From Deltaproteobacteria bacterium (lineage in GTDB: Bacteria > Desulfobacterota > Desulfobacteria > Desulfobacterales > Desulfosarcinaceae), in contig JAKALP010000008.1 in NCBI GenBank assembly GCA_021824175.1, positions 185,603-249,602 on the forward strand: a stretch of DNA of 64,000 nucleotides. Reading direction: 5' to 3'. How positions within the stretch are numbered: the first letter of the stretch is position 1; every line of letters starts with the position of its first letter. The position numbers and the translations under genes are program-made. This document shows positions 9,451 to 19,200 of the stretch, piece after piece. Under the pieces are notes generated by a model. That model saw only the letters and a list, made by a program, of their open reading frames with translations. It was not told the origin of the DNA and did not search any database.

Positions 9451-10200
9451 TTATGGCTGATTGATGCACGATGCCATGTAGCCGGCGCCGAAGCCATTGT
9501 CGATATTGACCACCGCAACGTTGGAGCTGCAACTGCTCAGCATACCAAAGAGGGCCGTAAGGCCGCCCAGGTTTACGCCATAACCCACGCTGGTGGGCAC
9601 CGCGATCACCGGTCGGCGTACCATGCCGGCCACTACACTGGGCAGGGCCCCCTCCATACCGGCCACCACAATCAAGACCCGCGCCGCTTCCAGCAGCTCT
9701 TTATGCGCCAGCAACCGGTGAATTCCTGCCACTCCCACATCGAACACCGTCTCGACTTCATTGCCCATGGCGTCGGCTGTTAAATAGGCTTCGCGCGCCA
9801 CGGGAATATCTGAAGTGCCGGCCGACACCACCAGGATCTTGCCCAGTCCGGTTTTGGGCAGAGCGACTTTTTGCCAGACCATCATGCGCGCATCCGGATC
9901 GTAGAGCGCATCAGGGATTTGCTTCAAAACGATGGCCGCTTTTTCTGCCGACACCCGTGTGGCCAGAATAACTTGTTCCTGTACCTTCATGCGTCCCATA
10001 ATACCCGCGATGTGCTCCGGGGTCTTGCCTTCCCCGAAGATCACTTCGGGAAAGCCCTTGCGCAGGCTCCGGTGATGATCTATATGGGCGTAATCCAAGT
10101 CTTCCATGGCCAACTCGGACAGTCTGCCCTGGGCCTCTTGGACGCTGAGCCGGCCTTGGGCCACGGATTCCAAAATTTTTGATAGCATGTGGTGATTCAT
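9451..10200 (-). CDS. larB: Nickel pincer cofactor biosynthesis protein LarB
   Basis: The 249-residue protein matches the LarB/PurE-like family: an N-terminal DYAHIDHHRSLRKGFPEV region, a central GKILVVSAGTSDIPVA motif, and the C-terminal PurE-like fold with VVAGMEGALPSVVAG, IAVPTSVGYG and SCSSNVAVVNIDNGFGAG. LarB carboxylates and hydrolyses nicotinic acid adenine dinucleotide to pyridinium-3,5-biscarboxylic acid mononucleotide, the first step to the nickel-pincer nucleotide of lactate racemase and related LarA-type enzymes. GGAG lies nine bases before the ATG at 10200. LarC, LarE and a LarA homologue are not in this window. It is divergent from kdsB. Confidence 0.92.
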   Translation of the reverse strand: MNHHMLSKILESVAQGRLSVQEAQGRLSELAMEDLDYAHIDHHRSLRKGFPEVIFGEGKTPEHIAGIMGRMKVQEQVILATRVSAEKAAIVLKQIPDALYDPDARMMVWQKVALPKTGLGKILVVSAGTSDIPVAREAYLTADAMGNEVETVFDVGVAGIHRLLAHKELLEAARVLIVVAGMEGALPSVVAGMVRRPVIAVPTSVGYGVNLGGLTALFGMLSSCSSNVAVVNIDNGFGAGYMASCINQP

Positions 10201-10248
10201 AAAGCGCTCTCCATTCGGGCCCTATATCAGAGAAAAAGGATAACCGCC

Positions 10249-10983
10249 ATGCGAATTGTCGCCGTCATTCCCTCCCGCTTTGGATCAACCCGTTTTGAAG
10301 GAAAGCCCTTGGCCCTGATTGCGGGTAAATCAATGATTCACAGGGTTTATGACAGCGCCAAGCAAGCCCGGTATATCTCCGAAGTGGCAGTGGCCACCGA
10401 CGACCAGCGGATCTATAATGCGGTTCAAGCTTTCGGCGGAAAAGTGCTGATGACCTCGGTCAGCCACCGCTCGGGCACCGATCGTGTGGCCGAAGCCGCT
10501 GAATTGTTGGGGTTGGGGCCTGACGAAATCGCCATCAACGTGCAAGGCGACCAGCCTTTGGTGCATCCCGATTGCTTCGATGCCGTGGTTGAACCGTTGC
10601 TTAAGGACCCGACATTGGGCATGAGCACCTTGGGGTATGAAATCACGGACCGTCGTGAATATTACAACCCCAAGGATTGCAAGCTGGTAATGGATCAGCA
10701 AGGCTATGCGCTTTACTTTTCACGGGCCGCCATACCATTTGCCCGGGATGGGGGCGACCATTTTCCCGTCTATAAACATTTAGGCGTCTATGCCTACACG
10801 AGGCGCTTTCTGGATATATTCCGACAGCTGCCCACAGGCCTCCTGGAAGAGCTCGAAAAGCTGGAGCAGCTCAGGGCGCTGGAGTACGGTCATCGCATCA
10901 AAGTGATTCTATCCCCCCATGATTCACCGGAAGTGGATCTTCCTGAAGATATTCCACGCATTGAAAAGCTTATACAGCCCTGA
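10249..10983 (+). CDS. kdsB: 3-deoxy-manno-octulosonate cytidylyltransferase (CMP-KDO synthetase)
   Basis: The 244-residue protein begins with the nucleotidyltransferase motif IPSRFGSTRFEGKPL and contains VATDD, NVQGDQPL and HLGVYAYTR, all typical of KdsB. It activates KDO with CTP to CMP-KDO for the inner core of lipopolysaccharide, in the cytoplasm, so the organism should make an LPS outer membrane. The ATG at 10249 is chosen because AAGGAT lies about ten bases upstream and the family fold begins directly with MRIVAVIPSR; an upstream in-frame start at 10189 would overlap larB. Confidence 0.95.
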   Translation: MRIVAVIPSRFGSTRFEGKPLALIAGKSMIHRVYDSAKQARYISEVAVATDDQRIYNAVQAFGGKVLMTSVSHRSGTDRVAEAAELLGLGPDEIAINVQGDQPLVHPDCFDAVVEPLLKDPTLGMSTLGYEITDRREYYNPKDCKLVMDQQGYALYFSRAAIPFARDGGDHFPVYKHLGVYAYTRRFLDIFRQLPTGLLEELEKLEQLRALEYGHRIKVILSPHDSPEVDLPEDIPRIEKLIQP

Positions 10984-11075
10984 ACAGGGTGTGATGATAA
11001 TGCCGTAGATTATACCATCGTTCTCAACAGCGTCCCAAAAACCGGATTAGAATAGGGCAAGCATAGCGGGAGGCG

Positions 11076-11288
11076 TTATCTCTGTAACCTCCCGGTGTAG
11101 GCATCAAAATCCTTTTCTTCCAGGAATCGAGAGATGACTTCACTGACCTGGTCTGCGGTGTCTATGCGATAGGACCCCTGGCCGTCTTTCTTAGCTGCTT
11201 GTTTTGCATGGGCGACAATGGCCTGGAGCGCGGCGGCGGTAATTTCTACATTAACATGGATGCGGAGTTTTTCTTTTTTTTCTGACAT
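11076..11288 (-). CDS. Small conserved-looking hypothetical protein
   Basis: This 70-residue charged protein (MSEKKEKLRIHVNVEITAAA...) has a beta-strand followed by predicted helices (ALQAIVAHAKQAAKK, VSEVISRFLEEKDF). It has no signal peptide, membrane segment or cysteines. A strong Shine-Dalgarno sequence (AAAGGAG) lies ten bases upstream of the ATG, which supports it as a real gene. I do not recognise the family. A GGGAGG...CCTCCC hairpin overlaps its 3' end (about 11070-11095). No function is assigned. Confidence 0.6.
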   Translation of the reverse strand: MSEKKEKLRIHVNVEITAAALQAIVAHAKQAAKKDGQGSYRIDTADQVSEVISRFLEEKDFDAYTGRLQR

Positions 11289-11601
11289 GGCCGTTGCTCC
11301 TTTGCTTCCTCATCGAGGCACAGGGGGTTAAAATAGCTGATGGTAGGCCAGGATCTATTTTAAAACGGCGCGACTTGATGACGATTGTCTCCCCAACCCG
11401 CTGGTAAGTCACCATTACCATTGGATTTACCATATCAACGGACAAAGTCAGGGTCAAGCAAGGATCATTTTCGGTCCAAATCAAGCTGTTGCATTGCATC
11501 AGCCATGTTATTTTGTTACTAAGTTATTTCTAAAGAATTCATCGTGGTGAGCCGAAAGAGCTTTCAGCAGTACTCTCGGTCAAAAAGTGAAAGGCTGTGC
11601 A
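11289..11601. other. Divergent intergenic region
   Basis: This stretch of 313 bases lies between the 70-residue gene and the REC-GGDEF gene. A minus-strand frame at 11251-11499 (82 residues, containing TYQRVGETIVIKSRRFKI) uses ordinary codons but has no Shine-Dalgarno sequence and overlaps the next gene, so it is not called. A short hairpin (CCGAAAGAG...CTCTCGG, about 11552-11579) lies just before the GGDEF gene. Confidence 0.45.
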
Positions 11602-12561
11602 ATGGAAGTCAACTTCCCGATTCTTGTTGTCGACGACGATGTGGTATCACGCACGGTGATGGAAAAGTACCTCCACAAAGCCGGCTTTGAGGTAATTAGC
11701 GCGCCCAACGGCAAAGAGGCCCTGGCTCGCATGGATGAGCAGTTTTGCCCCATTGTTTTGACCGACTGGATGATGCCTGAAATCAGCGGGCCAGAGTTGT
11801 GCCGCTTGATCCGGGAAAAGAAGACCGACCGGTATGTTTTTATTATATTGATCACGGCCAGGGATTCTAAAACCGACATCGTGTCTGGGTTGGAATCGGG
11901 AGCCGATGATTATCTGACCAAGCCCATCCATCCCGCCGAGCTGGTGGCGCGTATCAACACCGGCATCCGGATTCTGAAATTGGAACAATCGCTGAAAAAC
12001 GCCAATGAAGAGATCCGTCTGCTTTCCATCACCGACCCTTTGACCGGGTGCTTTAACCGAACCTATCTGGGCGAACGATTCCCCCAGGAAATAAACCGAG
12101 CCCAGCGCTATAGCCACTCTCTTTCAGTGGTCATCGCCGATATCGACTATTTTAAAAAGATTAACGATGCCCACGGCCATCACGCCGGTGATTTGGTATT
12201 GAAGAGCTTTGCCAAGTGCCTCATGGGTTCAATTCGGGAGAGCGTGGACTGGGTGGTGCGCTATGGCGGAGAAGAGTTTCTGATTATTCTGCCTGAAACC
12301 GCCAGCGCCGGAGTGACCAGCGTGTCTGAAAGACTTCGCCGCGCCGTGTCCAATCTTAAAGTTTCCCATGATGGCAAAGAGATTTCCGTGACCGCCAGCT
12401 TCGGCGGCGCCTGCCTCTATTTCGGTCAAAAAGGCAACCAAGGCATTTCCATGGAAGAGCTCATCAATCATGCCGATGAGCAATTGTATCGCTCCAAGAA
12501 CGAAGGCCGCAATCGCGTCAATGTGGTGGAAGTGATGCGACCCGTGGAAAAATCCCGGTAG
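11602..12561 (+). CDS. Response regulator with diguanylate cyclase (GGDEF) output
   Basis: The protein of about 319 residues has an N-terminal receiver (FPILVVDDDVVSRTVM; acceptor VLTDWMMPEISG; ITARDSK; LTKPIHPAEL) joined by a helix to a GGDEF domain (DPLTGCFNRTYLGERF; IADIDYFKKINDAHGH; RYGGEEFLIILPE). The GGEEF active site is intact, so it should make cyclic di-GMP from GTP when phosphorylated. The product-inhibition I-site RxxD is not exact: the four residues at that place read ESVD, with Arg one position out, so feedback inhibition may be weak. ATG 11602 has AAAGG upstream; a GTG at 11587 is the alternative. The next gene follows after 7 bases. Confidence 0.92.
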   Translation: MEVNFPILVVDDDVVSRTVMEKYLHKAGFEVISAPNGKEALARMDEQFCPIVLTDWMMPEISGPELCRLIREKKTDRYVFIILITARDSKTDIVSGLESGADDYLTKPIHPAELVARINTGIRILKLEQSLKNANEEIRLLSITDPLTGCFNRTYLGERFPQEINRAQRYSHSLSVVIADIDYFKKINDAHGHHAGDLVLKSFAKCLMGSIRESVDWVVRYGGEEFLIILPETASAGVTSVSERLRRAVSNLKVSHDGKEISVTASFGGACLYFGQKGNQGISMEELINHADEQLYRSKNEGRNRVNVVEVMRPVEKSR

Positions 12562-12568
12562 CAATTGG

Positions 12569-13219
12569 ATGAACGATTATCAGCAGCAGCAATGGGACGC
12601 TTTGCAGCAGGCCCGCGAAGGAATAGCTGTTCTCGAAGTCTGCGAAAAAGATGCTCTATTGGCGGAACTTCGTGAGTATTTGGATTGGCGGACGTCGCTG
12701 GATCATTTTTTGTCGGAACATTTCAGCGCCCACTGCACTCAAAGCTGCTATGAAAACCGCCGCAGCGCTTGTTGCAGCAAGGACGGCATCATCACCTTCT
12801 GGGCCGACGTGGTGATCAACGTGCTCTGCTCCAATAAAGATCATGTAGTTGACTTGGAAAAGGCTCTGACCCAGCCAACTTATTCCTATAAATGCACTTA
12901 TCTGGGGCCCATGGGCTGCTGTTGGCAGATTCGTCCCCTGGGATGCGCGACTTTTCTATGTGATGAGGTTCAGCAGAAAATTCTTAGCGGTAATAGCAAA
13001 CTTCAAAGTCAGTGGACCGTTTTGAACAATCGTGCCAAATCATTTCGATGGCCCGATCAACCGGTACTATTTGATCGCCTGGAGATCTATTTTTTGGAGC
13101 GCAATATTCGCTCTCCCTTAATGTATATCAATACCAGCCCTGGATTGATGCGTATTAAACAACGGGCAGGCTTGCCTGTCTTTGCTCCTGCTCGGTCACT
13201 TTTATCCCGAACGCCCTGA
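12569..13219 (+). CDS. Cysteine-rich protein, YkgJ-like metal/Fe-S binding type
   Basis: The 216-residue soluble protein has an N-terminal helical region, then clusters of cysteines (CTQSCYENRRSACCSKDG; KCTYLGPMGCCW; GCATFLCDEVQ). This spacing resembles the zinc/iron-chelating YkgJ-like group, but the match is from memory and the metal is unknown. It starts 7 bases after the REC-GGDEF gene and is probably co-transcribed with it. Its last 65 bases overlap the 3' end of the convergent pfaA gene, which is unusual and means that the two C-termini share DNA. Confidence 0.7.
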   Translation: MNDYQQQQWDALQQAREGIAVLEVCEKDALLAELREYLDWRTSLDHFLSEHFSAHCTQSCYENRRSACCSKDGIITFWADVVINVLCSNKDHVVDLEKALTQPTYSYKCTYLGPMGCCWQIRPLGCATFLCDEVQQKILSGNSKLQSQWTVLNNRAKSFRWPDQPVLFDRLEIYFLERNIRSPLMYINTSPGLMRIKQRAGLPVFAPARSLLSRTP

Positions 13220-16200
13220 ACAGCCCTTTATCCATAATTGCTTCATAGCCGGACATGCGGGCGATGATCTGCTTCTCCTGATCCAGGAAGGTAAAGTCCG
13301 CAATCAATTTGCGATCCGTGGCCTGGATGACCTCCATGACCGCCGAAACCCCCTCGGTTGGGAACCGATCGCGGTACTGACGATAGGCCGCCGCATAGCT
13401 GGGCAGCGATACGACGCCTTTTTGCTGATGGCACCAGACAATGGCCATTTGGAAGGCGCAATCCAGTACGAGTGGGTCGGCGATCCAGCGGCTGCGCAAA
13501 GGTTCGTTGAGCCATTTTTCCGGAGGCGGCGCACATAATACTTTGGCGGTCATGCCGTGTTTTGAAAGCCGAATGATTTGTTGAATACCCCGGAAGTGAT
13601 CTCCGTGGAACAATACTTGGTCGTAGATCTGTTCGAGGGAGGGCACTTTGCTGGACCGTTTGAAGTGACCGTTCTCCTCAAAGGCTGGCGCGGAAGGCAA
13701 TCGGTCGGTCAAAATCGCCTTGGCGCTGGAGTGAACTTGAGCGTGGCCATTTTGACCACCGCCTCGGATTTGGACATCTACTTCGTAATGCTTTTCCTTG
13801 CGTTTGGGGCTTCCCGCCATCAGTCGAATCGTCTTGGCAGGTTCATCCAGGGTTATTCCTTTGAGCAAACGCAGATGATCCATACCGTGCAACACCAGGC
13901 CAGGATTGGCGTGCAGGGCGCCGTGGGCCAGCCACTCGGTGATCAGCGCCAGGGGTACGACCGGCCGGCCGTCGAGCATGTGGGATTGCAGTACCGGACA
14001 GCGGTCCAAGTCAATTTCGCGCTTGGCTGTTTGTGAAAGCGTATCTTCATGGCAGTCGGTCGTGGCAACTGTTTTGGGCGGTGTGATGGTCATCGATGAT
14101 TCCGGGCGCAACGCGCCGCCAATTACTACTTCCACCGACCCATTGGAGGCCGCGCCCATCTCGGCCACGAGGGCCTTTGCGCCCGCCCTGAGTGGGATCA
14201 AAGGGATACCATGGCTTTCAAAATTTCGTCTCAGTGAAGGGGTCACCATGCCGCCATCCCAGGGGCCCCAATTGATGGCAATCACTTTGCAGTTAGTTCT
14301 GACATGAGATTCTTGGAGGGCCAGTTTGTTGATAGCCTCGTTGGCCATGGAATAGTCTACCTGACCGACATTACCCATGCGAGCACTGACCGAAGAGAAG
14401 AGGACCAAATAACGGAGATGGTCGTCTTTTGTGGCCTTTAAAAGTGAAAGCAGCCCTCCAACTTTTGTCTGATAAACAGATTGAAATTGTTCCATGGTTT
14501 TATCGACGATCAACCGGTCTTCTAGGACGCCAGCTCCATGGATCAGCGCCTTGATCGGGCCCATATTTTTTCGAATAAGCGCCATGGTATCTTGCAGCGC
14601 CGCGGTTTGGGCTACGTCTTGGGAGTAGTAGTTGACCTTGACTCCCAGTTGGCTCAATTGATTCAGTGTTGTCAGGATTTCACGGTTGGCCATCAGTTGG
14701 CGGTAGCGCTGTTCCAAGACTTTTGGCGAGGCTGGCCGATCTTTGAACTCATGCCGCAAAATCGCCTGTTTGATCTGGCCTTCTTCCAAGAGATCCATCA
14801 ACCATTCAGGCTCGCTGTGGGGATGGGGGGAACGTCCCAAGAGCGCGATACCGCATGGGGACTGTGCCGCCAGCGCCAAGGTTGCAGCCGCGGTGACGCC
14901 TCGTCCGCCGCCGCTGACCACTACCACATCGTCGGGCTTGAGATCGATTCCTTCAAATGATGGCACTGTCGTCGACACCATATCCAATCCGATGCGTGTG
15001 TCGGGACTTAAACCGATCTCCATGGAAGGTTCATCGAAGCCGCGAATGATCTCCTGGGCCAGCGACTTGTATGCCTGTTCGGGATTCGTCCAATGGCAAG
15101 CGATATCATACGCTCGGCACCTTACGGCCGGCCATTCCAGAGCGGCGGTTTTGACCAATCCGGCCAGCGCTCCTTGCTCAGGAGAATTCAAGGGGCGTCC
15201 GGAGAAACCAAAAGCACCGTCCAGTTGGGTCACGGTGTGGAAAATGGCTGGTCCGCATTGAGAAGCTTTTTGTAAATGGGGCGCACATCGTTGAGCCCAG
15301 CGAAATGCTTCTTGTGCCGCAATGGGAGCCATGAGCACCAAACCCGCCAGCTGGGTTGCATCGGCCAAATCCTCTTGTACGCTAAAATGCCGAGCGGGGC
15401 ACCCCGATTCACTCAAAGCGGTCGTTAAGGTATACGCCGATGATTCATCTTCGGAGACAATGGCTACCATTTGCTCCGGCGCGGCGCAAAAAGTACTGCC
15501 ATGAACTAAAGGTCGGTCGATTATCTTGATTTCATATCGTGGCAATGTTGCTTGGGTGGGCTCATCAGACTGTAAGGGGGTAGCTTTAGTAGTATTTGGA
15601 GTAAGTACTGGGACAGTGGCACTGGTCGGGGGCTGATTGTTAGACAAGTAACCGCAAATCTGCCCCAAGGTTTTCAGGCTTCCCACAAGGTCTGGCGTGA
15701 CCTTGGGCAGATGTGGCATCTTCTCTTCCAAGGCCGAAAGAATTTCTACTCTCTTGATGGAATCAATGCCCAGGTCGGATTCGATATCCATTTCTAAACC
15801 CAACATTTCAGTTGGGTACCCGGTCAATTGACTGACAATAGTAATCAGGGCGCCTTGGATTTCGAGCGTGCCAGACGAAGTCGAGCCAATGGCTGGGTTG
15901 GCGGCGACCAATCTATTTTCGGGAAGTACAGTAGCGGAAGTACTTTTACTCGCTCCAGCGTTGAGATAATCACAAATCTGTCCCAGAGTTTTCAGAGTGC
16001 CCACCAAATCGGGGGTCACTTTGGGAAGGTGGGGCATTTTTTCTTCCAAGGCCGAAAGAATTTCCACCCGTTTGATTGAGTCTATTCCCAGGTCGGATTC
16101 AATGTCCATATCCAATCCCAGCATTTCAGTTGGATAGCCGGTCAGTTGGCTTACGATGGAGATCAAAGAGTCGGCAATGGCGGCTGATGGAGCTGCGCCA

Positions 16201-19200
16201 AAGGCGGTAGAGCTTGCTGTGTCGACCGCCGATGGTGGGTTGTTTGCCGGAATAGGCGTTGCGCTCTTTGGATGAGATGCTATCTGGGGAGCCGGATTTG
16301 GAGTGGAGGAGGGCGCGGAGATATTCACCGTCCCCAGCGGCTTTAATTCTTTGGTCACCGTAGAATTGATCCTGGGCAATGGAGCAGGAACGCTGAATTC
16401 AAGGCCTTTGCCGCCCATGAAGGCCGCGGTCAGCTGCTGGGTGGAGTGAACCATTTGCTGCAGTGTCCGCTGAGCTTCGGTCTGGGTTTCCAAGTATTTT
16501 TGGTGGGCTTGCGTCGTTTGGGCTTGCAAGGCCTGCATGGCCGCCAGGCTTTGTTGGACGGCGCCCAAGGCCTGAGTCAAGTAATTTTTATTGGAGTTGT
16601 CCATGACTTCACGCTGAAAGATTGGGCCTTGCGGCCTTTTGGTATTTTGATTTTGAGGCCGGATGGCAGGCGGAACACCATGTGCCGGGGCCTCATTATT
16701 AGGTACCGGGACTTTGATTCTGACCGGCTCCATTTTGAAAGCGCTGTTATCGATATCCTTTTGATGGGAACCGGCTTGAACGGGCTTTGCACGCATGGGC
16801 GCAACTGGATTGCGGTAATTGGCGCCGGACAATGGTACCCGCATGCGCGGGGTTCGGGTATCGATTAACGGTTTTTCCCACTGGTCCAGGCGTACCGGAT
16901 ATCCCCAAGCCGCCAGTTGAGCGATTAGTGATGCGAGATCTACCAGCCCTTTTTGCCGTCCGTTGGAGCGATCCAAAGCTAAGGCATTGAATTCCCGCCC
17001 CTGCAAAGTAGTCTGCACCAGGCGGGTGAGAATTGATTTGGGTCCAACCTCAATAAAGGTGCGAATGCCTTGGGCATACAGTTGTTCAACATCGGCGACA
17101 AAATCCACTGGCCGGGCCAGTTGAGCGCCCAGAATTGTCTTGGCTTGGTTCGCATCCGCTGGGTAAGCATGCCCGCGGGAGTTGCTCATGACAGGGATGG
17201 CGCCAGGCGTAATCGCAATTTTGTCCACCACTTCCGCAAAGGGGATTTGGGCATCGGCCACCAGATGGCTGTGGAATGCTGCGGCCACTGGAAGTCCCAC
17301 ACATTTCCATCCCTTTTGTTGGCACTGGGCCTCAATGGCATCAATTGCGGCGCTCGCTCCTGAAAGCACACCCTGGCTCGGGCTGTTGCGATTGGCCAGA
17401 ACCACCGGCAACTTGGCGGCCTTAACCATCTGGGCCAGTTGGTCGAGCGGGGCGCTGACCGCCAGCATTTTGCCCGCATCTTCAGTTGTCTCACCGGCCT
17501 GGGCCATGAGCCGGCCCCGAGCCGTCGAAAGTTTCCAGAGGGTTTGGCGGTCAATCCATCCTGCGGCGTACAAAGCTACCAATTCACCATAACTGTGGCC
17601 ACAGGTGGCGGCAGGTGTGATTCCGAAATGAGCGAGGGCCTCAAGCATGGCCACACTGATGGCCCCAATCGCGGGTTGCGCGATGGCCGTGTGGCGCAAA
17701 CGTTCTTCATATGACTTCTCTTCGCCGGCCATTCGAGGAAAGACATACTCGTTCAAGGGATAATCCGCCGCCAGATTCTGTTGGGCTTCCTGAAATGCTT
17801 CCAGGCTGGCGGGAAAGCAGTTGACCAAATCACGCCCCATGCCGATGTACTGGCTGCCTTGTCCGGGGAACATAAAGGCAATGGCCCCTCGATGTGCTTC
17901 ACTTCCCAAGAAGATCGCATCAGAGGGTGTGGCCGGTTTTGGTTCTTGTTGAAGCTTTTGTCGGGCTTCTTCGCAGCGTTTGTGGAGTATATCTATCTTG
18001 TCCGTGGAAAAGACAAGCATCAGGAGGCGGTGAGCGGAGTTAATATCGAAAGTTTGTCGACTTTGGGCGGCCAGTCTGGCGATCAGGTTAAGATCGGCAG
18101 TTGTGTGATTTGAGGAAAATTCTTCTTCAAATTGTCGCAGCTGATCAGCGAGCACTGGTTTGGTTGCGGCTGAGAAGGCCACAATTTCGACATCGCCATT
18201 CCAGGAGGGTTCGCCTTTGCGCTGGTCGTACTCTTCCAGAACCGCGTGAAAGTTGCTGCCGCCAAAACCAAAAGCACTGACTCCAGCGCGCCGGATCTGA
18301 CCGTCAATGGCAGGCCAAGGCCGAAGGTTGTGATTGATATAAAAGGGGCTCTGCTCAACCCCCAGTTTGGCATCCACCGGTTGGGCCTTAAGCGTCGGTG
18401 GAATAATTTTATGGTAGAGCGACAGAGCTGTTTTTATTAAACCCGCTGTTCCGGCGGCCGCCTTGGTATGGCCGATATTCGATTTGACCGATCCCAGGGC
18501 ACAACGATTGCCATTGGACGATTTCGCTCCGAACACCTCACACAGGGCTTTAAATTCTACCTGGTCACCCACGCGGGTACCTGTTCCGTGGGCTTCCACC
18601 AGCTCGATGCTCTCCGGTGCAACATCCGCCAGATCATACGCCCGGCGCAACGCCAAGGCTTGCCCGCTCTCGCGCGGAGCGTAAATGCTCTGGGACTTGC
18701 CGTCACTGGCTGAGCCGAGCCCCTTGATGACCGCATAAATACGATCACCGTCACGCTGGGCATCGTCCAAGCGTTTGAGCACCACCATGCCAATGCCTTC
18801 ACCCAGGGCCGTGCCATCCGCATTCTGGGAAAAAGGTCTGATATCTCCAGTGGCTGAAAGTATATGGGTCTTGGAAAAACACATATGCATGAACGCATCA
18901 TTGATAGTGTCCACACCACCGGTCAAAACCATGTCCGAGCGATGGGCGCTTAACTCCATGATCGCCATGTGAATGGCGCTCATGGAGCTGGCGCAAGCAG
19001 CGTCGACCACACAATTGGTGCCGCCCAGATCCAAACGATTGGCGATCCGGCCGGCCACCACATTGCCCAGCAAGCCTGGGAATGAGTTTTCCTGCCAGGA
19101 GACAAACCCCTGGGAGATGCGTTCAATAACCTCTTCAGCTTTGTGTTTATCAATACCCGATTCCATCAAAGCCCGCCGCCAGGTAGGATGACCCAGCCGG

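Noticed and set aside
9307..9783. Plus-strand frame of 158 residues after motB
   Set aside because: It runs through the hairpin element and antisense to larB.
11251..11499. Minus-strand frame of 82 residues with a CsrA-like RVGETIVI string
   Set aside because: Only this string resembles CsrA; the rest does not, there is no Shine-Dalgarno sequence, and it overlaps the better supported 70-residue gene.
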